The notes beneath the pieces were generated by a model. The model saw nothing but the letters and a program-made list of their open reading frames with translations. It searched no databases and had not been told where the DNA came from. Of a stretch of DNA of 64,000 nucleotides, positions 42,669 through 50,682 are shown piece after piece. Position 1 is the first letter of the stretch. The number at the start of each line of letters is the position of its first letter. The stretch comes from Blastococcus aurantiacus (GTDB taxonomy: Bacteria > Actinomycetota > Actinomycetes > Mycobacteriales > Geodermatophilaceae): contig NZ_FNBT01000001.1 of NCBI RefSeq assembly GCF_900102425.1, positions 62,001 to 126,000 on the forward strand, given 5' to 3'. A program made the translations under genes and the position numbers.

Positions 42669-45527
42669 ATGACGACCACCTCCCCCGGCCACCTGCGCAC
42701 GGGGGACGGCACCGGTCCCGAGCTCGCCGCGGCGCTCCGCCGGGCGGGGATCGCCGACGTCGACGACTCAGGGCTCGCCCGCGCGCTCTACTCCTCCGAC
42801 GCCTCGCTCTACCGCATCCACCCCCGCGCCGTGGTGCGGCCCCGGGACGTCGACGAGGTGCTCGCCACGCTCGCCGTCTGCCGCGAGCTGGGCGTGCCGC
42901 TCACCGCCCGGGGCGCCGGAACGTCCATCGCGGGCAACGCCGTCGGACCGGGCGTGGTCCTCGACACCAGCCGTCACCTGAACCGGGTCCGTTCGATCGA
43001 CCCGGAGGCGCGGACGGCGGTCGTCGACCCGGGCGTCGTGCAGGCCGCGCTGCAGACCGCAGCCCGCCCGAACGGCCTCCGCTTCGGCCCCGACCCGAGC
43101 ACGCACAACCGCTGCACGATCGGCGGGATGATCGGCAACAACGCCTGCGGCTCGCGGGCCCTGGGCTACGGGCGGACATCGGACAACGTCGTCGGCCTGG
43201 ACGTCGCCACCGGCGCCGGCACCCGGCTGGACCTCCGCCCCGGCACGACCCCCGACGCCGGTCCCCTGGCCGACCTGCACCAGCTGGTCGCCGGTTCCCT
43301 GGGCACGATCCGCACGGAGCTCGGCCGCTTCGGCCGCCAGGTCTCGGGCTACTCGCTCGAGCACCTGCTGCCCGAGCGCGGCTTCGACGTCGCCCGCGCG
43401 CTGGTGGGCAGCGAGGGGACGCTCGGGCTGGTCCTCGGCGCCACCGTGCGGCTCGTGACCGACGCGCCGTTCCGCGGTCTGGTCGTCCTGGGCTATCCCT
43501 CCATGGCCGACGCCGCCGATGCCACACCCGGACTGCTCCCCCACGAGCCGACCGCGGTCGAGGGCCTCGACGAGCGGATCGTGCAGCGACTGCGCGACGT
43601 GCCCGCCGCCGTCGTCCCCGACCTGCCCCGCGGCGCGGGGTGGCTGATCGTCGAGCTGACCGGCGACGACGTCGCCGAGGTCGAGAGCAAGGCGCGCGGC
43701 GTGCTCGCCGACGCCGGTGCCGTCGACTCGATGGTGGTCACCGACCCGGCGCACGCCGCGGCCATCTGGCGCATCCGCGAGGACGGCGCCGGGCTGGCCA
43801 ACCGCACGTCCGACGGGCGGCCGGCGCACGCCGGGTGGGAGGACGCCGCCGTCCCGCCCGAGCGCCTGGGCGCCTACCTGCGGGAGTTCGAGGCGCTGCT
43901 CGACCAGCACGGCCTGCAGTGCGTCCCGTACGGGCACTTCGGGGACGGCTGCGTGCACGGTCGCATCGACTTCCCCTTCGGTAGCGGTGGCGAGCCGGAC
44001 CGGGGGCGGTCGCGGTACCGGTCCTTCGTGGAGGACGCCGCGCGGCTGGTCGCCGGCTACGGCGGCTCGCTGTCCGGCGAGCACGGCGACGGGCGGGCCC
44101 GCAGCGAGCTGCTGCCCCTCATGTACTCCCCCACCGTGATCAGCCTCTTCGAGCAGGTCAAGGCGGTCTTCGACCCCGCGGACGTGCTCAACCCCGGCGT
44201 GCTCGTCCGGCCCTCGGCCCTGGACGCGGACATCCGCATGGCCACCGCCCCGGTCGTACGGGAGGGGCTCGCCCTGGCCTACCGGCACGACGGCGGCGAC
44301 CTCTCGGCGGCCGTGCACCGCTGCACCGGCGTAGGCAAGTGCCGGGCGGACCTGCAGTCCTCCGGCGGGGTCATGTGCCCCTCGTGGCCGGCGACGCGGC
44401 AGGAGAAGGACAGCACGCGCGGCCGGGCACGGGTGCTGCAGGAGATGCTGGCCCCCGGCGGCCCGGTCACCGGCTGGCGCTCCCCCGAGGTGCACGACGC
44501 CCTCGACCTGTGCCTGTCCTGCAAGGGCTGCTCGTCGGACTGCCCGACCGGGGTGGACATGGCGTCCTACAAGGCCGAGGTGCTGCACCAGTCCTACCGC
44601 CGCCGGCTGCGTCCCCGCCCGCACTACACGCTGGGCTGGCTGCCGCGCTGGGCCGACCTGGCAGCGCGCGCTCCGCGGGTGGTCAACGCCCTCCTCGGTT
44701 CACGGGTGGGCGGCCGGCTGGCGAAGTGGGGCGCAGGCATGGACCAGCGTCGGGAGGTGCCCGCGTTCGCCGCCCGCACGTTCCGCCAGCAGTGGGCCGA
44801 CCGCCCGGCGGCGACGCACGACGGCGCCCCGGTGGCGCTGTGGGTGGACTCCTTCACCGACCACTTCGACCCCGACGTCGCCCTGGCCACCGCCGAGGTG
44901 CTGGAGGCCGCGGGCTACCGCGTGCAGGTGCCCGGCTCGGACACGTGCTGCGGGCTGACCTGGATCACCACCGGCCAGCTGGACGCCGCCCGACGCATCC
45001 TCGGGCACACCATCGCCGAGCTCGCGCCCGTCGTGGACGCCGGCATCCCGGTCGTCGGCGTCGAGCCCTCGTGCACCGCCGTGCTGCGCAACGAGTCGCT
45101 CGAGGTGGTCGGGGGGCCGGACGCCGAACGGGTCGCCCGGGGAACCCGCACGCTGGCCGAGCTCCTGGCCGCGACGCCGGGCTGGGCGCCGCCGTCCCTG
45201 GCCGGCCTGCAGGTCGTGGCCCAGCCGCACTGCCACCACGCCTCGGTGCTCGGCTGGTCGGCCGACGCCGCGCTGCTGCGGCGGGCCGGGGCCGAGGTCA
45301 CCCGCCTGGGCGGCTGCTGCGGTCTGGCGGGCAACTGGGGCGTCGAGAAGGGCCACCACGACGTGTCGGTCGCCATCGCCGGGCAGCAGCTCCTCCCGGC
45401 CGTCGAGGAGCTCCCCGACGACGCGGTCGTGCTCGCCGACGGGTTCTCCTGCCGCACCCAGCTGGACCAGCTGGCCGGCCGCCGTGGCCTGCACCTGGCC
45501 CAGCTGCTGGCGGGGCGCTCGCGCTGA
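42669..45527 (+). CDS. fused FAD-binding (GlcD-type) / Fe-S (GlpC-type) dehydrogenase
   Basis: 952 residues. The N-terminal half is an FAD-linked oxidase of the GlcD/D-lactate type (VPLTARGAGTSIAGNAVGPG near residue 77 and GGMIGNNACGSRALGYGRTS near 155). From about 545 there are two Cys-rich clusters (CTGVGKC near 551, and CLSCKGCSSDCPTG near 613) that should hold 4Fe-4S centres. The C-terminus has two CCG domains: DTCCGLTW near 758 and GGCCGLAGNWG near 880. Such fused enzymes oxidise D-lactate, glycolate or another 2-hydroxy acid and pass electrons to quinone. The ATG at 42669 is downstream of a GGGAGA site. Its stop abuts the stop of the SGNH gene on the other strand. Confidence 0.92.
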   Translation: MTTTSPGHLRTGDGTGPELAAALRRAGIADVDDSGLARALYSSDASLYRIHPRAVVRPRDVDEVLATLAVCRELGVPLTARGAGTSIAGNAVGPGVVLDTSRHLNRVRSIDPEARTAVVDPGVVQAALQTAARPNGLRFGPDPSTHNRCTIGGMIGNNACGSRALGYGRTSDNVVGLDVATGAGTRLDLRPGTTPDAGPLADLHQLVAGSLGTIRTELGRFGRQVSGYSLEHLLPERGFDVARALVGSEGTLGLVLGATVRLVTDAPFRGLVVLGYPSMADAADATPGLLPHEPTAVEGLDERIVQRLRDVPAAVVPDLPRGAGWLIVELTGDDVAEVESKARGVLADAGAVDSMVVTDPAHAAAIWRIREDGAGLANRTSDGRPAHAGWEDAAVPPERLGAYLREFEALLDQHGLQCVPYGHFGDGCVHGRIDFPFGSGGEPDRGRSRYRSFVEDAARLVAGYGGSLSGEHGDGRARSELLPLMYSPTVISLFEQVKAVFDPADVLNPGVLVRPSALDADIRMATAPVVREGLALAYRHDGGDLSAAVHRCTGVGKCRADLQSSGGVMCPSWPATRQEKDSTRGRARVLQEMLAPGGPVTGWRSPEVHDALDLCLSCKGCSSDCPTGVDMASYKAEVLHQSYRRRLRPRPHYTLGWLPRWADLAARAPRVVNALLGSRVGGRLAKWGAGMDQRREVPAFAARTFRQQWADRPAATHDGAPVALWVDSFTDHFDPDVALATAEVLEAAGYRVQVPGSDTCCGLTWITTGQLDAARRILGHTIAELAPVVDAGIPVVGVEPSCTAVLRNESLEVVGGPDAERVARGTRTLAELLAATPGWAPPSLAGLQVVAQPHCHHASVLGWSADAALLRRAGAEVTRLGGCCGLAGNWGVEKGHHDVSVAIAGQQLLPAVEELPDDAVVLADGFSCRTQLDQLAGRRGLHLAQLLAGRSR

Positions 45528-46157
45528 TCAGGCCGCGGTGTCGTCCCGGCGCGCCCGGGCGGCCTCGAGGACCACGGGGGTCAGCGCGGAGGCGATACGG
45601 GCGTAGCCGGCCGACGACGGGTGGAACCGGTCAGCGGCGAACAGCGCCGGGTCGGTACCGAAGGCCCGGTTGACGTCGGCCACCGGCACGACAGTGGCAC
45701 CGGTCGCCGCGGCGACGGCCACCTGCCGCTGCCGCAGCTGGGCGCAGGCGGCCTGGACGAGCGGCCGGAAGGCCGGCGGCACGAAGGGCACGTGGGACAT
45801 GTCCGGCGCCGGCACCAGGACGACGTCGGTGCCCGTGGCGCGCAGCACCCGCAGCGCCTCGTCGAGCGATGCGGCGGCCCGCTCCGGCGGGACGAGCCGG
45901 GTGAGGTCGTTGGCGCCGATCACGACCAGCGCGAGGTCGGCCGCCAGGTCCGCGGCCCCGCGCGCCTGACGCGGGAGGTCGGCGGACACGGCCCCCGGCA
46001 CCGCCCGCAGGTGCAGGTCGACGTCATGGCCGTCGGCGGTGAGGGCGGCGGCCAGCCGGCGTCCCAGGGTGTCCTCGGGGCGCCGGGCGCCGGTGCCGTA
46101 GGCGATCGAGTCGCCGAGGACCAGGAGACGGAGAGCAGAACGGGCCACGGACAGCAC
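45528..46157 (-). CDS. SGNH/GDSL hydrolase
   Basis: 209 residues from GTG 46157, or 206 from GTG 46148. The four SGNH blocks are visible: LLVLGDSIAYG with the Ser nucleophile near residue 17, ADLPRQA, VIGANDLTRL near 80, and DRFHPSSAGYA with the Asp/His pair near 176. It should be an esterase or lipase-like hydrolase in the cytoplasm; no signal peptide is seen. The stop codon touches that of the convergent dehydrogenase gene with no spacer (TGATCA). The start lies inside a large hairpin that probably terminates the upstream FabG-like gene. Confidence 0.88.
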   Translation of the reverse strand: MLSVARSALRLLVLGDSIAYGTGARRPEDTLGRRLAAALTADGHDVDLHLRAVPGAVSADLPRQARGAADLAADLALVVIGANDLTRLVPPERAAASLDEALRVLRATGTDVVLVPAPDMSHVPFVPPAFRPLVQAACAQLRQRQVAVAAATGATVVPVADVNRAFGTDPALFAADRFHPSSAGYARIASALTPVVLEAARARRDDTAA

Positions 46158-46175
46158 AACGCCGTCCGTGGCCCG
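46141..46175 (-). terminator. 12-bp inverted repeat overlapping the SGNH start
   Basis: CGGGCCACGGAC at 46141-46152 pairs perfectly with GTCCGTGGCCCG at 46164-46175 around an 11-base loop. It follows the FabG-like gene and, on the minus strand, is succeeded by TTCTGCTCT. It covers both candidate start codons of the SGNH gene, so it may terminate the upstream transcript, hide the start, or both. Confidence 0.6.
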
Positions 46176-46188
46176 CCGATTTCGTGCG

Positions 46189-46207
46189 CCCCGCGCGTCG
46201 CGCGGGG
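46189..46207 (-). terminator. first hairpin after the FabG-like gene
   Basis: Perfect seven-base stem CCCCGCG / CGCGGGG with a five-base loop, eight bases past the stop of the SDR gene at 46215. It is immediately followed by the larger hairpin at 46141-46175; the pair probably acts together. Confidence 0.55.
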
Positions 46208-46214
46208 ATCCTGC

Positions 46215-46982
46215 TCAGGCCTTGGGGCCACCGGCGGCGTAGACGACCTGGCCGGAGATGAAGCCCGCACCCTCGCTCACGAAGAACGAGACCAGGTGCG
46301 CGATGTCCTCGGGCTGGCCGACGCGCTGCACCGGGATCTGCGACCCGGCGCCCTTGATGAAGTCGTCGAAGGGGATGCCCATGCGGTCGGCGGTCGCCTT
46401 GGTCATCTCGGTCTGGATGAACCCGGGGGCGATGGCGTTGGCGGTGACGCCGAACTTGCCGAGCTCGATCGCGAGGGTCTTGGTGAAGCCCTGCAGACCG
46501 GCCTTCGCGGTGGAGTAGTTGGCCTGGCCGCGGTTGCCGAGCGCCGAGGTGCTGGACAGGTTGACGATCCGGCCCCACTTCTGCTCGATCATGTGCTTCT
46601 GGGCGGCGCGCGACATGAGGAAGGCACCCCGGAGGTGCACGTTCATGACGATGTCCCAGTCGGAGTCCGACATCTTGAACAGCATGTTGTCGCGGAGCAC
46701 GCCGGCGTTGTTCACCAGCACGACCGGCGCGCCGAGCTCGGACGCGATGCGGTCGACGGCCGCCTGGACCTGCTCGGCGTCGCTGACGTCGGCGCCCACT
46801 GCCAGGGCCCTGCCGCCGGCCGCCTCGATCGCGTCCACCGTGTTCTTGGCCGACGCCTCGTCGAGGTCCAGGACCGCGACGGCGAACCCGTCCTGCGCCA
46901 GCCGCTGGGCGGTGGCGGCACCGATGCCGCGCGCGCCGCCGGTGACGATGGCCACCCGGGTGCTGTTGACTGCCTCGCTCAT
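46215..46982 (-). CDS. 3-oxoacyl-ACP reductase-like SDR (FabG family)
   Basis: 255 residues. NADPH loop TGGARGIGAATAQRL near residue 14, VLVNNAGVLRDNMLFKMSDS near 87, catalytic Ser in NLSSTSALGNRG near 140 and Tyr/Lys in ANYSTAKAGLQGF near 155, ending SGQVVYAAGGPKA. All residues for reduction of a 3-oxoacyl thioester (ACP or CoA) are present. It stands alone, so the acyl carrier is uncertain; fatty-acid elongation or PHA-type metabolism are alternatives. ATG at 46982. Confidence 0.92.
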   Translation of the reverse strand: MSEAVNSTRVAIVTGGARGIGAATAQRLAQDGFAVAVLDLDEASAKNTVDAIEAAGGRALAVGADVSDAEQVQAAVDRIASELGAPVVLVNNAGVLRDNMLFKMSDSDWDIVMNVHLRGAFLMSRAAQKHMIEQKWGRIVNLSSTSALGNRGQANYSTAKAGLQGFTKTLAIELGKFGVTANAIAPGFIQTEMTKATADRMGIPFDDFIKGAGSQIPVQRVGQPEDIAHLVSFFVSEGAGFISGQVVYAAGGPKA

Positions 46983-47073
46983 TGATCTTCCTCTCGTCAG
47001 GTCTGCTGCTGCGTCGGTCCCCGACCGAGCGGGGACGACAAGCTGCCCGGCACCTTACGGCCAGGGCGTGAGT

Positions 47074-47090
47074 CCCCCGTCACACGGGGG
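47074..47090 (-). terminator. terminator after the DUF350 gene
   Basis: Perfect seven-base stem CCCCCGT / ACGGGGG with a three-base loop, 12 bases past the minus-strand stop of DUF350 and before the FabG-like start. Confidence 0.65.
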
Positions 47091-47102
47091 AAGCGGGCGC
47101 CG

Positions 47103-47522
47103 TCAGGGCCAGATCGAGGCCACGATGATGGCGGCCACCGCGAGCTGCGAGGCGGCGCTCACCAGGCTGGCCGGGTGGAACCGCACCTGGACCAGCGCCG
47201 CTCCCAGGGAACCCGGGGTGACCAGGTTGAGCACCAGGAACGCAAGCGCCTGCAGGAGCACGCCCAGGACCCCGAAGACCACCGTGTACCAGAGCGCCTC
47301 GCCGAAGCCGTTCGTGGCGTTGGTCCAGATCGTGGTGAACGCGATCGCGCCCTGGCCGAGGAACCCGGCCGACAGCACGATGCCGGCGTTGACCGAGCCC
47401 TCCTCGTAGATGTGACGGCCGAGGTGGCCCGGGGTGAGCAGGTCGAGCGCCACGAAGCCGAGCGCGAGGAGCGCGATGCCCACGCCCGTGTACGCGGCGG
47501 CGTAGCCGATGCTGGCCAGCAC
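47103..47522 (-). CDS. DUF350 membrane protein
   Basis: 139 residues with four membrane helices (first AYTGVGIALLALGFVALDLL, last ASQLAVAAIIVASIW). The repeat-like family segments LLTPGHLGRHI and LVTPGSLGAAL, one in each half, and NAGIVLSAGFLGQGAIAFTT match DUF350, whose two halves are duplicates. The function of the family is unknown. It lies 38 bases after the small kinase gene on the same strand. Confidence 0.88.
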   Translation of the reverse strand: MLASIGYAAAYTGVGIALLALGFVALDLLTPGHLGRHIYEEGSVNAGIVLSAGFLGQGAIAFTTIWTNATNGFGEALWYTVVFGVLGVLLQALAFLVLNLVTPGSLGAALVQVRFHPASLVSAASQLAVAAIIVASIWP

Positions 47523-47560
47523 GAGGGAACCTCCGGACGTCGGGGACGGGCCTGCCGTGT

Positions 47561-48019
47561 CTACCGCACCGGGTCCCCTGTCGCATGCACCAGGTCCGGT
47601 GACGGGCGGACGACGTCGACGCGCGCGAAGCCCTCCTCGACCGAGGGCGGCTCGAACCGGCCCAGGGCGGCGTGGACGCCGACCAGGGGCACGCGCCGCT
47701 CCGCCGGGCGGACGGCGTTGCGGGCCAGGCAGATCTCGAGCGGCGTGTCGACCCAGACCGCCCGCACCGGCACACCGGCCACGCGGGCGGCAGCCACCAA
47801 CGGGGCGCGTTCGGCGGCCGACGGGTTCGTGTTGTCGACGACGACGCTGCGGCCGGCCGCGAGCAGCCCGGCGACGACGTGCCGTTGACGGGCCTCCCGG
47901 TGACGGGCACGCGGCCAGTGGTCCTTGCTGACGACGGCGTGGTTCCCGGCCAGCTCGGCGGCCACCCAGGTCGACTTCCCGGCGCCCTGCAGGCCGACCA
48001 TGACGACCAACTCCTGCAC
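47561..48019 (-). CDS. P-loop kinase-like protein (PNKP/zeta-toxin class)
   Basis: 152 residues. The Walker A loop GLQGAGKST is at about residues 9-17; then come VVSKDHW, VVVDNTNPSAAER near 60 (the substrate-binding segment of polynucleotide kinase and zeta-toxin-type enzymes), and VWVDTPLEICLARNAVR near 88. It is shorter than most members, so it is the kinase domain alone. It should phosphorylate a small hydroxylated substrate or nucleic-acid end. It starts one base after the stop of the AI-2E permease gene, so they are in the same transcript; the functional connection is unclear. Confidence 0.82.
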   Translation of the reverse strand: MQELVVMVGLQGAGKSTWVAAELAGNHAVVSKDHWPRARHREARQRHVVAGLLAAGRSVVVDNTNPSAAERAPLVAAARVAGVPVRAVWVDTPLEICLARNAVRPAERRVPLVGVHAALGRFEPPSVEEGFARVDVVRPSPDLVHATGDPVR

Positions 48020-48020
48020 C

Positions 48021-49454
48021 TCAGCCCACCGGCGTCCCGGCGTCCCCCGCCGGTGCCGGTGCCTGGCCGGCAGGCGCGGGTGCCTGACCGGCCACCCGTC
48101 GGGGATGGTGCAGGCGTCGCACGGAGGCGAGCGCCGACCGCCGGGCGTTCATGCGGCGCCGGGCGCGCGAGGTCCGGGGTGCGCGCGGTTCTTCCCGCAG
48201 CAGGGCGTCGAGCCAGTGCCCGCGCGGGTCGACGTCCACCAGCAGCGCCTTCACCGCCAGCGTGAGCGGGATGGCCAGCAGCGCGCCGAGGGCGCCGAGG
48301 ACCCAGCCCCAGAACAGCAGCGCGATGAAGGTGACCGTCATCGACAGCCCGACGGAGTCACCGACGAACCGCGGCTGGATCAGCGTCTGGACGACGAAGT
48401 TGAGCAGCGTGTAGACGACCAGGATGGCGATCAGCTCGCCCCAGCCGCCGGCGAGCAGCCCCAGCAGCGCCGGCGGCACGACGCCGAGCACGAAGCCGAT
48501 GTTGGGCACGTAGTTGGTGATGAAGGCCAGCAGGCCCCACAGCGGCGCGGCGGGGACCGCCAGGATGGCCAGCGCGATGGCGTCGCCGACCGCGACGATC
48601 GCCCCGAAGACGGTGCTGACCAGCAGGTAGCTGCGGGTGCCCTGCGCGAACAGGCTGAACGCGACCGGCAGGTGCGGTCGCTCCTTGCCCACGAGCGCGA
48701 GCCGCCGGCCGAAGCCGCTGGACTCGATGGTCATGAAGACCAGGGCCGAGAGCAGCAGGACCAGGGTGCTGGCGGCGGCGGTGAGCTGGCCGAGGAAGCC
48801 GGTCGCCAGGTCGACCAGCTGCGTGTAGTCGATCTGCTCCACGAGGTCGGAGAACTGACCGGACACCAGACCGGCGTCGTTGAGGTCGGCGACGACGCCG
48901 TCGATGAGCTCCTGGGCGCGGGGTGCGTAGTCCGGGAGCAGCGCGGCCAGCTGGGCGACGCTGACCACGAGCAGGGCGACGAAGCCGAGCAGGACGGCCC
49001 AGACGAGCACGAGCAGCACCGTGGTCGCGACCCAGCGCGGGGCGCCGTGGCGGCGCAGCCAGCTGGAGACCGGCCAGAGACCGACGACCACCACGAGCGC
49101 CAGGAGCAGCGGCGCGACCAGCCAGGCGACGGCGCGCACGCCGGCGACGGCGATCGTCGCGGCGGCCGCTCCGGCCAGCAGCAACAGCCACCGGGGCAGG
49201 CCCGAGGACGGCCCCTCGGGAGTCTCGACGGCGGCGGTCGAGCCGGACGTCGCTGTCGGGGTCGACGCCCCCGCCTGCCGGCCGGGGTCGGCCGCGGGTG
49301 GCTGCGTCTCCGGTGGCTGTGCCCCCGGTGCTTGCGTCGGGGTGGGCTGTGTCGGCGCCGGGTCGGTGGACTCTGCACCTACGGGAGACGGCGCGCCGGG
49401 ACCGAGCCCGCGGGACGCCTCCCGCCCGCTGCCGTGCACCGCCGGTCGCACCAC
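48021..49454 (-). CDS. AI-2E family transporter (PerM-like)
   Basis: 477 residues from GTG 49454, chosen because GGAGG lies nine bases upstream; a longer frame upstream is antisense to a GNAT gene. A disordered Pro/Thr-rich N-terminus (about 1-75) is followed by about eight membrane helices with the family motifs ITNYVPNIGFVLGVVPPAL near residue 322 and NFVVQTLIQPRFVGDSVGLS near 355. The C-terminus is basic and Ala/Pro-rich with a duplicated GQAPAPA. Members export or transport small signals or act as ion permeases; specificity is unknown. It heads a unit with the kinase and DUF350 genes. Confidence 0.88.
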   Translation of the reverse strand: MVRPAVHGSGREASRGLGPGAPSPVGAESTDPAPTQPTPTQAPGAQPPETQPPAADPGRQAGASTPTATSGSTAAVETPEGPSSGLPRWLLLLAGAAAATIAVAGVRAVAWLVAPLLLALVVVVGLWPVSSWLRRHGAPRWVATTVLLVLVWAVLLGFVALLVVSVAQLAALLPDYAPRAQELIDGVVADLNDAGLVSGQFSDLVEQIDYTQLVDLATGFLGQLTAAASTLVLLLSALVFMTIESSGFGRRLALVGKERPHLPVAFSLFAQGTRSYLLVSTVFGAIVAVGDAIALAILAVPAAPLWGLLAFITNYVPNIGFVLGVVPPALLGLLAGGWGELIAILVVYTLLNFVVQTLIQPRFVGDSVGLSMTVTFIALLFWGWVLGALGALLAIPLTLAVKALLVDVDPRGHWLDALLREEPRAPRTSRARRRMNARRSALASVRRLHHPRRVAGQAPAPAGQAPAPAGDAGTPVG

Positions 49455-49599
49455 CGCAGCCCACCTCCCCCTCCCGCGCGCCTCGTACCCCCGGAGTGTC
49501 CACCCATGCCCCGCGCGCCCCCGGGCCCAGGCCTGCGCCGTGTCGGCGCGGAGCCGCAACTCGGTCCCGCGCCCGGCTCCGGCGTGCCAGGGTCGGCGC

Positions 49600-50088
49600 A
49601 TGGACGCCGTCGAGCTGCGCGCTGCACGGCCCGCCGACGCCGAGGCGGTCGAGGAGTACCACCACCGATGCTTCCTCTCCACGTACGCCGCGCAGGTGGC
49701 GGCCGGAGAGTTCGGGCCACCCGAGCGCTCGGGCACGAGGCAGCAGCTCCACGACCGGTTCCTGCCCGGCTCCGACTGCGAGACGGTGGTCGCCGTCGCG
49801 GACGGCACGCCGATCGGGCACGTCACGGTCAGCGGCCATCGGCTGGTCCACCTCTTCGTCGAACCCGGCCATCAGGGCCGCGGCCTCGGCCGACGCCTGC
49901 TCGCCCGGGGCGAGGCGATGCTCACCGCACACGGCCATGCCGACCTCGAGCTGCACGCCAGGGTCGAGAACCTCGCGGCGATCGCCTTCTACGTGCGGCA
50001 GGGGTGGACGGTCACCGGCCGGCTCATCCGAACGGTGGAGCACGGCATCGCCTACGACGAGTGGGTCCTCGTCAAGCACTGCACCTAG
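49600..50088 (+). CDS. GNAT-family N-acetyltransferase
   Basis: 162 residues. The acetyl-CoA loop LVHLFVEPGHQGRGLGRRLL (motif A, Q/R-x-x-G-x-G/A) near residue 87 is intact, and ARVENLAAIAFYVRQGWTVT near 123 gives the motif-B helix. It transfers an acetyl group to an amine, unknown which. ATG at 49600. It is divergent from the AI-2E gene and is followed by the IS remnant. Confidence 0.88.
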   Translation: MDAVELRAARPADAEAVEEYHHRCFLSTYAAQVAAGEFGPPERSGTRQQLHDRFLPGSDCETVVAVADGTPIGHVTVSGHRLVHLFVEPGHQGRGLGRRLLARGEAMLTAHGHADLELHARVENLAAIAFYVRQGWTVTGRLIRTVEHGIAYDEWVLVKHCT

Positions 50089-50113
50089 AGCGTGCCTCCC
50101 TGGTCGAGCGGGG

Positions 50114-50254
50114 ATGGTCGACGATGTCGGTTGCATGGGCCGTGCGCCGGAACCCGGTGATGCTCAGTGGGAGCGGATCGCACCGTTGATGCCGCAGGTC
50201 CCGCCGCGTTCCCGGCCGTTCCGCGATCACCGGCAGGTCGTGGACGGCATGGGC
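50114..50254 (+). pseudogene. N-terminal remnant of an IS5-type transposase
   Basis: The translation MGRAPEPGDAQWERIAPLMP, then FRDHRQVVDGM, is the start of a DUF4096/IS5-like transposase, which usually begins with a [L/M]TDAQWERIAPLLP segment and continues to FRDHRQVVEGI. After about 45 codons the match ends and the sequence goes directly into the MazG-like gene; no DDE domain or inverted repeats remain. It is an insertion-sequence scar. Confidence 0.75.
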
Positions 50255-50283
50255 CGGCCGTCGGCGGTGGCCCACGATGAGGC

Positions 50284-50613
50284 ATGCACTTCATCGAGAT
50301 GCAGGCCACGGCACGCGCAGTGCGAGCGAAGTACGCGCAGGTGGAGAGCGAGCGGTACGGACGCCCGTGGACGGCCGAAGAGATCATGCTGGGCTTCCTC
50401 GGGGACGTCGGCGACCTCGCGAAGCTCGTGCAGGGCAAGGCCGGCGTGCGGCCACGCGACGACCTCGACAACGCCTTGGCCCATGAACTGGCGGACTGCC
50501 TATGGGCCGTCCTCACCCTCGCCGACACCTACGGCGTCGACCTGGAAGCCGCCTTCGCCGACACGATGCACGCCCTCACGCAACACCTCGACGACGTGCG
50601 ACGCTCGCCCTAG
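50284..50613 (+). CDS. MazG-like nucleotide pyrophosphohydrolase
   Basis: 109 residues, all-helical MazG-like family. GRPWTAEEIMLGFLGDVGDL near residue 28 and HELADCLWAVLTLADTYGVD near 66 carry the acidic metal ligands (E-x-x-E and E-x-x-D type; the first pair is partly changed to Asp). It would hydrolyse a nucleoside triphosphate to the monophosphate, removing unusual nucleotides. It starts just after an IS scar and ahead of the SOS-controlled nuclease gene, so a stress-related role is tempting but unproved. Confidence 0.82.
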   Translation: MHFIEMQATARAVRAKYAQVESERYGRPWTAEEIMLGFLGDVGDLAKLVQGKAGVRPRDDLDNALAHELADCLWAVLTLADTYGVDLEAAFADTMHALTQHLDDVRRSP

Positions 50614-50663
50614 CTCGCGACCTGTCCGCGCGCGTCAGCAGCGCGACCGGGAACTGTCATACC

Positions 50664-50679
50664 TCGAACCTACGTTCGA
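50664..50679. promoter_or_regulatory. LexA (SOS) box at the HNH gene
   Basis: TCGAAC-CTAC-GTTCGA is a perfect match to the actinobacterial LexA consensus TCGAAC-N4-GTTCGA. It ends four bases before the GTG at 50683, so LexA bound here would block transcription directly. DUF222-HNH (13E12-type) genes with such boxes are known in mycobacteria. Confidence 0.85.
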
Positions 50680-50682
50680 TCC

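Noticed and set aside
49455-49826. N-terminal extension of the AI-2E transporter frame to 601 residues
   Set aside because: The extra part is antisense to the GNAT gene, and GTG at 49454 has a good ribosome site just upstream.
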